Below, piece by piece: positions 1 to 12,204 of a DNA stretch of 64,000 bases (position 1 is the stretch's first letter; each line of letters starts with the position of its first letter). The notes below the pieces were generated by a model that saw only the letters and a list, made by a program, of their open reading frames with translations, ran no database searches and had not been told where the DNA came from. The DNA comes from Ambrosia x helenae (Eukaryota; Streptophyta; Magnoliopsida; Asterales; Asteraceae). The position numbers and the translations under genes were made by a program. The stretch is taken from positions 123,145,682 to 123,209,681 of the forward strand of contig CM061229.1 of NCBI GenBank assembly GCA_030844895.1, given 5' to 3'.

Positions 1-1668
1 CCCGAGATGCAGGAGTTATCGAACCAGTTGCAGGAGCTGTTAGAGAAGGGTTTCATTCGACCTAGCTCGTCCCCGTGGGGAGCCCCTATTTTGTTTGTCA
101 AGAAGAAGGACGGAAGCCTACGGATGTGTATCGACTACCGGGAGTTGAATAAGGTTACCATCAAGAATCGCTATCCTCTTCCTCGCATCGATGACTTATT
201 TGACCAGCTTCAGGGTTCTAGTTTCTATTCGAAGATTGATTTGAGGTCGGGGTACCATCAGTTGAGGGTTCAAGAAGCTGACATTCCGAAGACCGCCTTT
301 CGAACTCGCTATGGCCATTTTGAATTCCTGGTCATGCCTTTTGGTCTCACCAATGCACCTGCCATCTTTATGGATCTGATGAACCGTGTTTGCAAGCCTT
401 ATCTTGATAAGTTCGTGATTGTCTTCATTGATGATATTCTAGTCTATTCCAAGAACGAGGTGGACCACCAGGAACACTTACGTCTTGTTTTGGAACTCCT
501 GAGGCGGGAACAGTTGTACGCCAAGTTTTCTAAGTGTAGCTTCTGGTTGCGTGAAGTTCAATTCCTTGGTCATGTTGTTAATGAGAAAGGAATTCACGTT
601 GACCCAGCGAAGATTGAAGCCATTAAAGACTGGGAAGCACCAAAGACGCCATCTGAGGTGCGGCAATTCCTAGGCCTTGCAGGTTATTACCGTCGTTTTA
701 TTGAGGGATTTTCGAAGATCGCTCAACCCCTCACCTCGCTTACCCAGAAGGACAGAAAGTTCAACTGGGGTGATTCGCAGGAGTCGGCCTTCCAGTTGTT
801 AAAGGCTAAACTCTGTTCTGCTCCTATCTTGTCCTTGCCTGAGGGTACGGACGATTTTGTGGTTTATTGTGACGCTTCTATCCGGGGTCTTGGTTGTGTA
901 CTGATGCAGCGCGAGAAGGTCATCGCCTATGCTTCTCGTCAGCTCAAAGTTCATGAGAAAAACTACCCCACCCATGATCTGGAGTTGGGTGCGGTGGTCT
1001 TTGCTTTAAAGATTTGGAGGCATTACTTGTACGGTACCAAATGCACTATTTACACCGATCACAAGAGCCTCCAGCATATCTTTGATCAGAAGGTGTTGAA
1101 TATAAGACAGCGTCGTTGGGTCGAGCTTCTTAATGATTACGAGTGCGCTATTAAATACCATCCTGGCAAGGCGAATGTGGTCGCAGACGCCTTGAGCAGG
1201 AAGGAAACGGCTAAACCTCGTCGTGTTCGAGCTCTTCAGCTCACCATCCATTCCGGCTTACCTGATCGAATCCGTTCAGCGCAGCAAGAAGCTTTGAAGG
1301 AGGAAAACCTTAAAGCTGAAACCATGCATGGTGCTGATAGCCACCTTGAGCTTAGGTCCGATGGGTTACACTATTTCGCTGAACGTATTTGGGTTCCTTT
1401 ATTTGGGGGCTTGCGGGAGCTCGTTCTTGATGAAGCTCACAAGTCCCGGTACTCTATTCACCCTGGCTCCGATAAGATGTACCAAGACCTGAAGATACTT
1501 TATTGGTGGCCGAACATGAAGGCGGACGTGGCTTCGTACGTGAGCAAGTGCTTGACTTGTGCCAAGGTCAAGATCGAGTATCAAAAGCCATCCGGCCTAC
1601 TGTAACAGCCTGAAATTCCCGAGTGGAAATGGGAGCGGATTACGATGGATTTTTGTAACCAAACTGCC
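1..1668 (+). pseudogene. Ty3/gypsy pol fragment (RT, RNase H, start of integrase), same family as E1
   Basis: An open frame from the left edge to 1605 encodes the middle of a chromovirus-type pol polyprotein. In order: reverse transcriptase with the FIDDILVYSK catalytic box near residue 140, RNase H with VVYCDAS near 286 and YTDHKSLQHIFD near 350, then the integrase zinc-finger region (HPGSDKMYQD, CLTC). Translation stops at TAA 1603-1605, where E1 has a Gln codon (CAA). A further frameshift follows near 1650 and all homology ends near 1668, so the integrase core, chromodomain-like tail and 3' LTR are missing. The protein is almost identical to the E1 pol at 31522-34260 (minus strand). The 5' half lies outside the window. 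Family assignment is firm; the abrupt right end is a deletion or a chimeric join. Confidence 0.93.
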
Positions 1669-3329
1669 AAGGTCAAGTTCAAATTCTGTGAAGGAATAAT
1701 CTATTTGCCATCTTCTTTATGCATTGTTGTTTAATGCTTTACAAAAGTAACTTCTCATGGAAAAAAAATTATAAAGTTGTTTTTGTATTACATGAGAGTT
1801 TGTGCCATGCAAGACAATGTGAACTTCGGATTTAAAATGATTTATATGATAGTAATATATAGGTAATGGTTATTCCTGTTACTAAAAACTTACGAATATA
1901 TAAGAACGTACAAATCTATGTGGATATATATATTTATTGTTAACTTGAGTTATTTTGTCATCATTCTTTTTATAACCATGATACTTGTAAATTTCATTTA
2001 TACATGTGTTTATATTTAAAATTTAATGAGCAAAGATATGAATTTTATAGGATTAGAATATATGAATGTTTGTGTGGTAAACTTATTTGCTTAATAAAGC
2101 ATAATGAGAATTTGATGGGATACTTGCTTATGCATAAAAGTATAGTGATAAAATATTTGTATATAAGATTTACTTATTCTTATATGATTGGTTATACTTG
2201 ACATGATAAACTGAGTTGTGGGTTACTTGGTCGTAAGTGATGTTAAAAAATATTATTTCATAGAGGGTTATTATAACTGATTTTGTATCGTGACATGTTA
2301 TATGTGACTTTATGTAAATCTTGTATTCTATATGTCATTATATATGCTCTGAATTATCACTGTCATAAAGAGAATATGAAAAGATATCTTATTCTATAAG
2401 TTTTATTATAACTCTTTTTCTATGGTAACATGTTATAACATCATGTATTGTATGATTTGACATTATGCATATCTTATGTTTTATACGCTATTATCTATCT
2501 ATCTATTATACAAATGTATTGAATTGATCAAAGTTTAGTATTATCACTTTTATAAAAGCATATAAATATGCTTACATATGACACCAGAAGTGTCACACTC
2601 CCTGAATGATCTCATTACCAAGTTATAAAAGGTCGTAAGATGTTAGACCGATAATATTATATGACTCATACATATAACTACTTCTCATTTAATGTTATGT
2701 GAAGAGAAGTTTATTTATCTGTGAAATCGGATAAAACAAATTTTATTTGTCAAACCTCAAATATGCTCTTGAAGTAGCAAGATTATTAAAGAATATATAA
2801 GATTTGAAACGACCACCATGAAAGTGGTGTAGTTCTCATTCATTCCCTGAATTGAATGTGATGAAAAATGATCGGTATAAAGGTTAAGATCGTGTACATA
2901 ACTAAGAAAATTGTAATGATTCTACATGAAAGTCTCGTGGTTATAATCTATTCCCTGAAGTGAATGCGATGTTCGTGATTATGGTAATTGTAAAAATTGT
3001 TATGATGCTCATGTTAATGAGATTAGCTTTGTTAATATTATGATGATTACAGAATGATTGTTATAGGAATTATGATCAAAGTAAATGAGGAAGTTGTAAT
3101 GATCATCATGTTCATAATAAGATCAACCATGTTAATATTGAATGGGGAAATTATAACGATAGCCAAGTTAATAATGAGATCGATCATCAAAATGCAATAA
3201 TGATCATGTTTCTAATGAGATTAACCACAACATGTAGCAAATAAAAGGAGTGATTATATAACATGATGGTTTGAATATTGAAGTTACAATACACCATAAA
3301 CTAGAAGTTTTGTTTATGGATCATAATTA
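1669..3329. other. AT-rich stretch, no gene recognised; probable 5' remains of the copia element
   Basis: No credible coding frame or RNA gene. Two related blocks occur near 2805-2875 and 2925-2975, sharing an ATTCCCTGAA-TGAATG core about 120 bases apart. From position and orientation this may be the decayed gag/leader of the copia element that becomes recognisable from about 3330, but I found no matching 5' LTR, primer-binding site or gag motif. Confidence 0.4.
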
Positions 3330-6300
3330 TTTAATTGGTTGGCATGACCGGTAAGACCACACCGAGTCGATGATGATGTGAACATAATGAAGAACTTAAA
3401 GATTCTTCAATCTGAGATACATAGCATGTAATGTTTTCTCTTAAGCGAAATTATATATTTACCATATTGTTTTGGAATTGATTAAAGGATATCCTAACAC
3501 GATACCATTTAGTATTTAAAATCAATGCATCGTCTAAATGGTTATCAAGGGCGCAACCTGAAGTTTGTGTGATACATGGCGTAGCTGATAAGATATCAAG
3601 CACATTATTCCAAAATGGCATATTTGGTGAATTCAATTCCTAAATATTAAAATACTAGTAGCTTATGTTCATACACATATTGCTTTCATTGAGATGATCA
3701 CTAAACGTCTACTATTGATTGCAACGTCTATGATCATGAGAGAAAAAGTTCATTTTTATATTTGATTAAATGTGATTTTATATGCAGTAACATTTATTCA
3801 CATCAAACCAATACATGGTAATAGTTTCTCCCCATTATAGTTGGTTTTTGGTCAGGAACCAAACATCGCCCATCTAAGATTTTTGTTGTGCGGCGCACGT
3901 AGATGGGACCTTAAAAGGTGATTGGGAATATATGATGATTTATAGAGCCTTAAACAAGAGATTTATTAACATCTCAATAAATTTATATCTATCTTAATGG
4001 ATTAACATTCCCAATATCAGGGGGAGATAAAGGCAGTTGGAAATAGAAATGAATTAGAATGAATATCATTGATCCTCGTACTAAACAATGTGAACTATAA
4101 GTTCAAAGGATAATTCATTCACAGAGATTAGCGAATTAATTACCAGATGCATTAACTGACCTAAATATGATGAATAGCTAATCAAGTCACATATACCAAC
4201 TGCTAATGCTCCATTTAAGATGAGTGTCCAGGAAGGACAATCATATATTAGCAATAAGCCTACTGCACGCCTGAAGCGTGGTAGACTAGTCGATTCCAAA
4301 GAATAAAAAAAAATGCTCAAGAAATTGGAGCAAGTAATAAAGATGGTCAAGTCGAGGTTACAGTAAAAAAGTCTCCTAAAGAGACATTAGACATGATGGT
4401 TCTAGAAGAACCTCAGGTGCCTGAAAATAAAGAGATCTCGTTATATAGTATCATGTCTACAAAATGTATGGAATCGAAATAAAATCGACGTCTTTATAAA
4501 TTTTATGTAATGTAGCGCTTGAAATGAGGATCAAGATTTAAGATCTGCCTATGAATGAATACAAAGAAATGATTGGCCAAAATGGAAAGACGCAAATACG
4601 GCAGAGTTGAATTCTCTATTGAAAATGAAAGTTTTGGACCAGTAGTCCATACAACAAAAGTTGTAAAACATATAGATATGAAAAAGGTCTTTTGTGCGAG
4701 TCAACATTTGAAAAGAAAATTATATAAGGTAAAATTTGTGGCAGAAGAATTTCGCAAAGACCCATAATTGATTATGAGGAGACGCATTCTTCAGTGGTGG
4801 ATACAATAATTTTTCATTATGTTATTAGTCTAGTAATGCAAAGAGAGAATTGAAATGCGACTAATAAATATCATGATTTACTTGACACTGAAAGTTTACA
4901 TGAAAAATACCTGATGAAGGATTTAATGTGTCAAAATCTTGTAACGTAAGTTCTCGAGAACTTTATGATCGGAATAAACAGATTCAATTCTGAATACGTT
5001 ATGTTTGTTATATGATTGAATTGAATATTAGTGGAACTCCTCATGAGTATCCTAAAGCAAGTGAGTGCTTAAAAGGTAATATGAAACATCGTAGGATGAA
5101 ATTATTATGCAATAATACACCACAGGTTATAAACTGAACCTGGTGATTATGATACTTTAATGTATAAGAATGGTACAATATATATTGGAGAAATAGATGT
5201 TATTGTTCTTCCAATTGAAGAGTGAATGCACTTGCGTAATTGGTCAAGATGGAAAAGTCCTTGATAGATTGATGATGCCTGCAACATTGATATCAATACC
5301 TTAAGAAGTATTATGTAAAGGTAATATAATATGTATGGACTAAAATAAGAGGGTTGAGTGTTTTAAACTCATGAGATATCCCGATAAAGAGCAACATAAG
5401 TTTGATTGTATTATCCTGCTTGTATCAAAAGTTGATCTCTTAAAAGTTCACTAGCAGTTTACAGTGATAATGTCTGAGCATTATCGAGAGACTCTGTAGA
5501 ACTTTTAAAAAGGGGATTTTTGAAAGTCCTTGACATAGTGCACTTGTTGCTTGACCTACAATTCGAGTATATATGTAATGATACATTGACCAATCCATCA
5601 AAGTATATCTTGTAAAGATGGTGGGACATTTTACAATGGACATAGCTCATATTTAAAGTGCATTAAAGATTGTCCAATTACTTGATATGAAAAATTATTC
5701 ATTTCATCTCCTACCAAAGTAGAGATTTTCACTCTAGAAGTACCATAGTTAAATATATGCACATTAGTATATGTCTTGCTAGTTATGCATGATTGTAATA
5801 TCTTTCACTTGAACTTATCACCACGATATAGCCTATGACAAGCTAGCAGACATTGGAATGAGTTAAAACAAATATTACAGGTATGAATGATGTTTGATTT
5901 CATTTTTCTAACCCATGGAAACAAGTTTGGTTAGTCTTGTAGATGTTGGGAATGTAACACAACAATAGTGGATCATATGATATTTATTTTCGAGAGGAGG
6001 TACCAGAAAATCTCATATGAAGATTATACACCATTGCTAAACATAAAGAATTGTACTTCAAGAGATCGAGCGACATTTCATTGGCTATGGAATCTTTAAG
6101 CAACTTTCAAGGAAGATTGACACATGTTACTGAAAAGACTACATATTCAAATGAGGGGGAGTATCATACAAGTTGCACTCTTTTTCCCTTAACTAAGTTT
6201 TGTCCCATTGGGTTTTCTTAGTAAGGTTTTTAATGAAGCAACACACCTGATCCAGAAGTATCATGAAGAGTAATACGCCCTGCACTCTTTTTCCCTTAGC

Positions 6301-6406
6301 TGATGTTTTGTCCCACTGGGTTTTCCTGACAAGGTTTTTAACGAGGCAGCATTACCAAGCTTATACTGCATTATTTTCTTTTATTATGTGGATAGTCAAG
6401 GGGGAG
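3330..6406 (+). pseudogene. Decayed Ty1/copia pol
   Basis: Short in-frame islands in all three forward frames match a plant copia polyprotein in the expected order. About 3340: the GWHDR part of the integrase zinc-finger region. About 3660-3760: integrase core remnants. About 3840-3950: FGQEPNIAHLR. About 4070-4280: the integrase-RT linker, including ARLKRGR. About 4560-4640: WPKWKDA start of reverse transcriptase, followed by FGPVV. About 4765-4795: DYEETHSSVVD. About 4950-5020: remains of the SRELY / GLKQS region. A polypurine tract (CAAGGGGGAG) sits directly before the 3' LTR at 6407. Stops and frameshifts occur every few tens of codons, so it is long dead. Subfamily is not assigned. Confidence 0.8.
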
Positions 6407-6624
6407 TGTTATAAATATATGTATAATTGTGACTATCCATATTCTAACTCCCATATGTCATTTACTCTTGTATTAATATTATGGCCCTATAAATATAGGC
6501 CTCTTGTATTTGTTAGAAGATACACAATGAATAAGAATTCTATATATCCTTTCTTTCTCTCTATAATTCATAATCTTTGTTCTTGGTTACACTTTGTTGG
6601 TTTCTAATTGATCGTTATACAACA
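6407..6624 (+). repeat. 3' LTR of the decayed copia element (218 bp)
   Basis: It begins TGTTATAAAT directly after a polypurine tract and ends CGTTATACAACA, giving short inverted TGTT...AACA ends. A TATA box (CCTATAAATATAGG, about 6484-6497) lies inside. Two earlier blocks at about 6170-6240 and 6283-6350 (CTCTTTTTCCCTTA...TTTTGTCCCA) are the imperfect repeats often seen before the PPT in this type of copia element. No second LTR copy was found in the window. Confidence 0.75.
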
Positions 6625-7384
6625 CATTTCTTTTTTTGTAATTTATTATCTTGAAGAACAGAAAGTCAGAAATTAACTATCTTATTTTTTTAAATACACG
6701 ACTAATAAAATGAGTATGTAAATAAATAGCAGAAAAAAACAAGTATCATCATCACAAAAGACAAGGTATTGTTTGGTCTCAACAAAACCATATTTTTTTC
6801 ATTTATTACACGTAAGAGCATCTGTAAGCATAGTGGTTCAATTAATTTTTTTAAAACAAAATTATCTTATCTTATCTTGTAACATTAACATACTAAAATT
6901 TACTAAACATCTCTGCTTAGAAATTGCACAGTAGCTAAAACCTTTTTTGTCATGTGCTAATGACCCTTTCTTTCTCTCTATAATTCATAATCTTTGTTCT
7001 TGGTTACACTTTGTTGGTTGCTAATTGATCGTTATACAACTCATTTCTTTTTTTGTGATTTATTACCCGGAAGAACAGAAAGTCAGAAATTAACTATCGT
7101 ATTTTTTTAAATACACGACTAATAAAATGAGTATTTAAATAAATAGCAGAAAAAAACAAGTATCATCATCACAAAGGACAAGGTATTGTTTGGTCTCAAC
7201 AAAACCATATTTTTTTCATTTATTACACGTAAGAGCATCTGTAAGCATAGTGGCTCAATTAATTTTTTTAATACAAAATTATCTTATCTTATCTTATCAT
7301 ATAACATTAACATACTAAAATTTACTAAACATCTCTACTTAGAAATTGCACAGTAGCTAAAACCTTTTTTGTCATGTGCTAATG
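6548..7384. repeat. 417-bp tandem duplication over the LTR end and its flank
   Basis: 6548-6964 is repeated at 6965-7384 with only a few differences. Each unit holds the last 77 bp of the copia LTR plus about 340 bp of flank. A C-homopolymer of about 12 bases follows the second unit at 7386. The duplication is younger than the LTR insertion because LTR sequence is inside it. Confidence 0.9.
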
Positions 7385-8945
7385 CCCCCCCCCCCCAAAT
7401 GGCCGCAGATGATTCTTTTTCATCAAACGAGAAATTTCATGACGGAAAACAATCAGATTTACTGAACCAAGAATATATCCTGTCAACAACGACTAATGTG
7501 TTATTTGCTTAGAAAGTTATAACTATGTTTCTTATTATTCAAAATTGAAACTTTATATTCTCCACACGTGAATTAAGTTAGCCAATAGTTCTTCAGCTTC
7601 TTTTATAAGTTCAGTAATCAATTTTGAATTACCGAATGTTGCTTGTATTGAAAAACCTAAAAAAATGAAAAAGTAGGCAATCAACGTCTTCTTTTGGTCA
7701 AAGATATGAAAAACAATTGTTAGCTTATTTAATTAGGCCCTCTAAAGGTTAAGTACCTAATCCTTAAAAAGTTAGTGTTGACCTTAATGTCCCCAACCGT
7801 ATGGTTTGGACGGTACTTTCAAGCACATCCGATGATTATTCCGGTGATTGTTCTCATTTCTCAAAGATTAACCAAACCAAGGGGGTCATGGGGAAACTAT
7901 TAAGTCTCAAGGGAGAAAATCACAATTGTAGATGATTAATGTACGTATAAATGTCACAAATAAAGATAAAATAGTTACTTATTGCAAGGCATCCTGATGG
8001 AAACATGCAAAAGTAAGCTACAATAAAAAAAAACGTAGTCTCTCAATAAAGATGTATAGGTCCATTAAAGCCGCAACATATACCAAGATTAATCGTTTCA
8101 AAACCCATGGCCCATAATGCACAAAGACACAATTCAACATCGGTAAGTGCGCTCCATGCTATGCTAAATCCACTCACGAGTAACAAATCTCTTGGTGGTT
8201 GTAATGGTGGTGCTAGTCTTTTGTTAGTTTGGTGAAATAAAAGTTTTTATTGGCCGTTCAAAAAAAAGTAGCAAATCTCTTGAAAAACTACATGATGCCA
8301 CTGCCACCTCCCGTTGTTTCCAGTGTCGTCTCTTTTATCGTCATCGTCTTCGTTTGTTGCCACAAAACAATTATAGTGGGTGAACCCATTGTGATACGTT
8401 TTCTTCTACAACAACTTGTTTTAACCCAAACTCAGTTTAATCATGGCCCATTTTGATGCAAACCAAATTGATACTTTTATAACGACAAATCGACTTTTTT
8501 TTTTGTCCCAAACATTATAACATAACCCATTTTAATTGTTACTAGACCTAACCTGCCTTATTGATTTTTACAACAATATGGCTGTATAATAATTAGTTTC
8601 TTTTTATGGTTTATGTTATAAAAGTTCTCCGAATAGTTGGTCCAAGTACAATAATTCCTTTCTGGATGTACTTCTCTCTAATTTCTAGTCACAATTGTTT
8701 TTTGTACCTTGTGAGTGCGCTAAAAACAAAATAACCGAAATAACTAAAAATAACAGTGATAACCAAAAAACTAACCTCAATAATCAACCTATTGAACAAC
8801 TAGTGTTCGGTTATGGTTTTTACTTAAACTGAGTCTAATTTAGTTATCAAGTTATGTGAATAAATAACGGATTCAAACTATCATTTAAACATGATTTTTA
8901 TATTTCTTTGTTTTAAAAATAACATAATACATATGCCAATTAAGA
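7385..8945. other. Intergenic, AT-rich, nothing recognised
   Basis: No ORF with recognisable protein features, no RNA gene and no clear repeat ends on either strand. The 68-codon open frame at 8250-8456 shows no domain signal and has no support as a gene. Confidence 0.5.
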
Positions 8946-8954
8946 TTTTTTAGG

Positions 8955-9398
8955 GGGGTAACTTTGTAAAATAGTAACCAACTTTCAAAAGTGTTCCAAT
9001 TAGGTCACTCAACAATTTTTTTTGTCTCAATTAGGTCACTCAACATTCACTTAGTATGTAAATTAGAGGTTTTTTCATCTACTTTGTAGGTAACTATGGT
9101 AATGTGGCTTTTTGTTTATTTTTTTCCTATCTATTAACGCCGACGTTAAGTGATGACGTGGATTTAGCATATTTTTTTTTATTTTTTAATATAATTAACA
9201 TGTTATTTTCTTTTTTAATACATCTACATATATTTAAAATCCTGACTCCAACATCTTCTCCTCCATGTCATTCTTGACACATACAAAATTTTACAAGACT
9301 CGATTTGAATGTTTAGTCATTTAATTGGGCCAAAAAAAGGATGAGTGACCTAATTGGAACACTTTTGAAACTTGGTTACTATTATATGAAATATTCCC
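8955..9398. mobile_element. Mutator-type MITE (444 bp)
   Basis: An exact 9-bp target duplication TTTTTTAGG flanks the element at 8946-8954 and 9399-9407. The ends are inverted repeats of about 60 bp: the left end starts GGGGTAACTTTG and runs into AAAAGTGTTCCAATTAGGTC, and the right end is its complement with few mismatches. The 9-bp duplication is diagnostic of the Mutator superfamily. The interior has no coding capacity and includes a short palindromic segment (AACGCCGACGTTAAG, about 9137). It is therefore a non-autonomous element mobilised in trans. Confidence 0.9.
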
Positions 9399-9407
9399 TT
9401 TTTTAGG

Positions 9408-9800
9408 TGTACGAACGACCCGAGCCGAGGTCGAGCCTTAAACTACTAGAGTTCGACTTGTTATGCTTTGTTAAAGCTCAACCTCTCGATTCGATTCGAG
9501 CCTTTGTTTTTGAGCTTGAGCTCGTCTCTATATAAAAATTGAAGCTCGGGATCAGCCCAACTCAGTTCAAGCTAATTTGAGAAAAACCTTTAACGTGCAA
9601 AAGTTCGGCCGGATAGAAGTCTAAAAAGAGTTAAGTTAAAACTTAATAATATACAAGACTTGTTGAAACTTGACGAGCCTCAACGACCATCCTATTCAAG
9701 GCTCGAGTTCGATAGCTAAAGGAGCTTTATTTGAGGCTCGAGCTTGCGTCAGTCTCGCTAAGACTTGGCTTGTTTCAAGCTTTTCTACCTAAGATTAAGA
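9408..9800. repeat. Dispersed repeat rich in GAGCTCGAGC-like motifs
   Basis: The sequence reads AGGTGTACGAACGACCCGAG followed by many short inverted GAGCT/AGCTC words. A related repeat occurs at 21228-22030 inside the cyclophilin gene, with similar AGGTGT ends. Probably an old MITE; ends and target duplication are not resolved here. Confidence 0.5.
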
Positions 9801-9875
9801 TATTAGTGAGTCGATTCAGTGATAAATAAGAAGAAAAGAAACCACTCAGCGAGTTGTGACACTCACATCGTTCGT

Positions 9876-10110
9876 GAGTTTTTTTGTCAAAATGGTAGTT
9901 TTTTTGAGAAAGTTTGTGTTAAAGGTAGATATGTCAGAAGGAAATTGGTGAAAGTGGGAGACCCGCAATCTTAGATTGCGGGTGTGGTGATGTGGCTGTG
10001 TGACTTGGCAGACTTGGCAGACGTGGACAAAATGGCACACTTTGGGTTGAGGAGGTGTTTGGTGGCACTTGATGACTGGGCACATCCGCAATCTAAGATT
10101 GCGGAAGTCT
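9876..10110 (+). repeat. Left TIR region of the MULE, with palindromes
   Basis: It contains two near-perfect palindromes of the same word: CCCGCAATC / GATTGCGGG at 9962-9982 and TCCGCAATC / GATTGCGGA at 10085-10105. Between them lies GGTGATGTGGCTGTGTGACT, which is repeated inverted in the right TIR. Confidence 0.85.
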
Positions 10111-10149
10111 TAAAATGTTTTTTTTTTCTGCCGTGGACTATGAGTAGGT

Positions 10150-10160
10150 TAATATATATA
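10150..10160 (+). promoter_or_regulatory. Likely TATA box of PMD gene A
   Basis: TAATATATATA lies about 130 bases before the PMD start codon at 10291 and about 45 bases inside the last TIR palindrome. Plausible by position and composition only. Confidence 0.4.
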
Positions 10161-10290
10161 GAAGTTAGTTTACTAAAATGTAGAGAAGTGAAGTGTTGAT
10201 ATTAAAAATAGAACGTGAAAATTCAATCGTTCAGGAATCCAACATCTACACATACATTACCACTTTAAATCATTTACCCTATTAGTTAAT

Positions 10291-12204
10291 ATGGCATCTC
10301 TAAACCCCGGTCCTTGTAATAATCCACTTCTTTGGGCTCAACCACAACATTGTACTGCGAAGCTGTTTGAAGGAAATGGCGAAGATGGTTTATTGGATTT
10401 CAAACGGGGTGACCAACCATTTTGGCATGCCATTAGCGAGCATCCGTTAGATCCACGCATTCAAGAATTGGTGCGGATCGATGGTTTTAGTGGAGTTCTT
10501 GAGTGCGGATACCGTAAAGTTGACCGGGGGCTAATATCTGCCCTTGTTGAAAGATGGCGTCCTGAGACCCACACGTTTCACCTAAGAATTGGTGAGGCCA
10601 CGGTAACGTTACAGGACGTTAACGTCCTAATGGGTTTGCGGGTTAATGGTGCAGCGGTCTCAGGACCCCAATTCAGCATGAGAAATGATGCGGAACGGGT
10701 AGAGTATGTTGAAGAAATGTTGGGTGTAGAAAGTGAGCCCCGCAATTTCCGCGGAAACACTTTGCAATCCAGCATAATTGTAGAAAAAATAAAGGCTCCG
10801 TTACCCGCTGACGCCGATGAGGGCGAGATCACACGACGCGCACGATGTGTGATCTTAATTATTTTGTCATTTTGTCTGTTTCCCGACACAAGCCAAAGTT
10901 TTGTGCCGTTGTCATTTTTACCACATTTGTTGAATCTTCATCAATGTGGCAGGTTGAGTTGGGGGAGTGCTGTGTTAGCATGGTTGTATCGCAACTTATG
11001 CAAAGCAGCAGTAAGGACCACAACCACGGTGGCAGGTCCTATGTTTTTGTTACAACTGTGGGCCTGGACCAGAATTCGGGTATTATCCCCCAGAATTAAA
11101 CCCCAGTTCCCAGCTGGAGTTCCATTTGGTGTCCTGTAAGTATTATGTGTGGATGCATATTTAGTAAAACTTGTTAATTTAACTAATTATTGTTTTTATA
11201 ATTATATTTATAGTTGGCGTGTGAAACATGACTTTAGGGAGACCGCGTCACACTCCTTACGCCAAATTCGTTCAGAGTTACAAAATCTTCATGAGGAGTC
11301 GGTAAGAGTTAATCTACATTGTGTTACTGGTTAAATTGGTACCATGTGTTAATAATAATATTTTTTTGTGAACAAGTTTATTTGGCGACCATATGAAGAA
11401 GCGTCTGCGTCTTTGCCGGATTACTGCAAAGACGGGGAGGATTCATGGTGCTGTGAGTCATACATTGTGTGGATGCATATAGTTGAATACCACTCACCAT
11501 CGAGGGTCCTTAGACAGTTCGGGTTCTGTCAATTGAGACCTCAGGATCCTCCCCTTACCCCTGAAGTCCACCAAAAATTGCATGAAATGAAGCGTACGGG
11601 AAAAGACTCACAAACTGGACACATGAACATGCCGACTATATCTCTTCCTGGGATAATCGCAGAGCCAATAGGGTGGACGGGGAACGGACGATAGTTCCTT
11701 CCGTGTCTCCAGATTACATGACTTGGTATTTGGAAAACACGGTTGGATACGTCACCAACCCGATGAATAATCCGGTACCACAAACCGGATCCTGAGATCA
11801 TGGGTCGATTACCGCACTACTGGTTTGTATATCACTTTAATAATTATGAATTAGCTTATAATGCAAAAAAATATTTTAATATTTGTTTTTTTAATATTAT
11901 TGCAGCTGGAAGGGTATACCGAGATACATCGTCTAGCGGCTCGGTATATGGTTCCAGCACTATTATTCGAGTGTCAAGGAGCACAAGAAACCCTGGCCGT
12001 AGGTATTATTGTTGCAATCGGAGACCAAGAAGTTGTGGCTTTGTATGTTGGGTGGAGCCACCAATGGTTGAACAATTGAGAGCTAATCCATTGAATTCCA
12101 TCACCGAACAACTACAACATCTACACATACATTACCACCTTAATGATGATCAACCTCGCCCCCAGTTTACCCACCAAAGCAATTTGGGCCCAATAGTTAA
12201 TTGA
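10291..12204 (+). pseudogene. PMD (plant mobile domain, MAIN/MAIL1-like) gene A, damaged
   Basis: Exon 1 10291-11135, exon 2 11214-11301 and exon 3 11377-11822 have GT-AG borders and join in frame; exon 4 starts at 11906. The protein opens MASLNPGPCNNPLLWAQPQH and contains the PMD signatures ERWRPETHTFHLRIGEATVT, LQDVNVLMGLRVNG and LQLWAWTRI. PMD proteins (MAIN, MAIL1, PP7-like) act in silencing and genome stability in plants, but many copies are transposon-borne. Exon 3 is broken: a one-base loss near 11690, judged against gene B, gives TAG at 11692-11694, and TGA follows at 11793-11795 in the shifted frame. After about 15 matching codons in exon 4 (EGYTEIHR) similarity to gene B ends and a GRF-like stretch follows in another frame. 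Exons 1 and 2 are intact. Confidence 0.85.
11906..12204 (+). pseudogene. GRF-type zinc-finger fragment fused to the tail of gene A
   Basis: In the frame open from 11800 to 12204, the segment RNPGRRYYCC followed by CGFVCWVEPP matches the conserved core of the plant GRF zinc finger (NPGR-x-Y/F-x-C then C-x-F/FxW). The first metal-ligand pair, normally C-x-C-G, reads SVYG here, so the finger is probably dead or truncated. The frame differs from the PMD frame entering exon 4, so it would not be made as a clean fusion. GRF fingers occur in several nucleic-acid-binding and transposon proteins. Confidence 0.6.

Noticed and set aside
9846..10091. 81-codon minus-strand frame at the left MULE end
   Set aside because: It runs across the TSD and the TIR palindrome; the complement of terminal repeats, not a gene.
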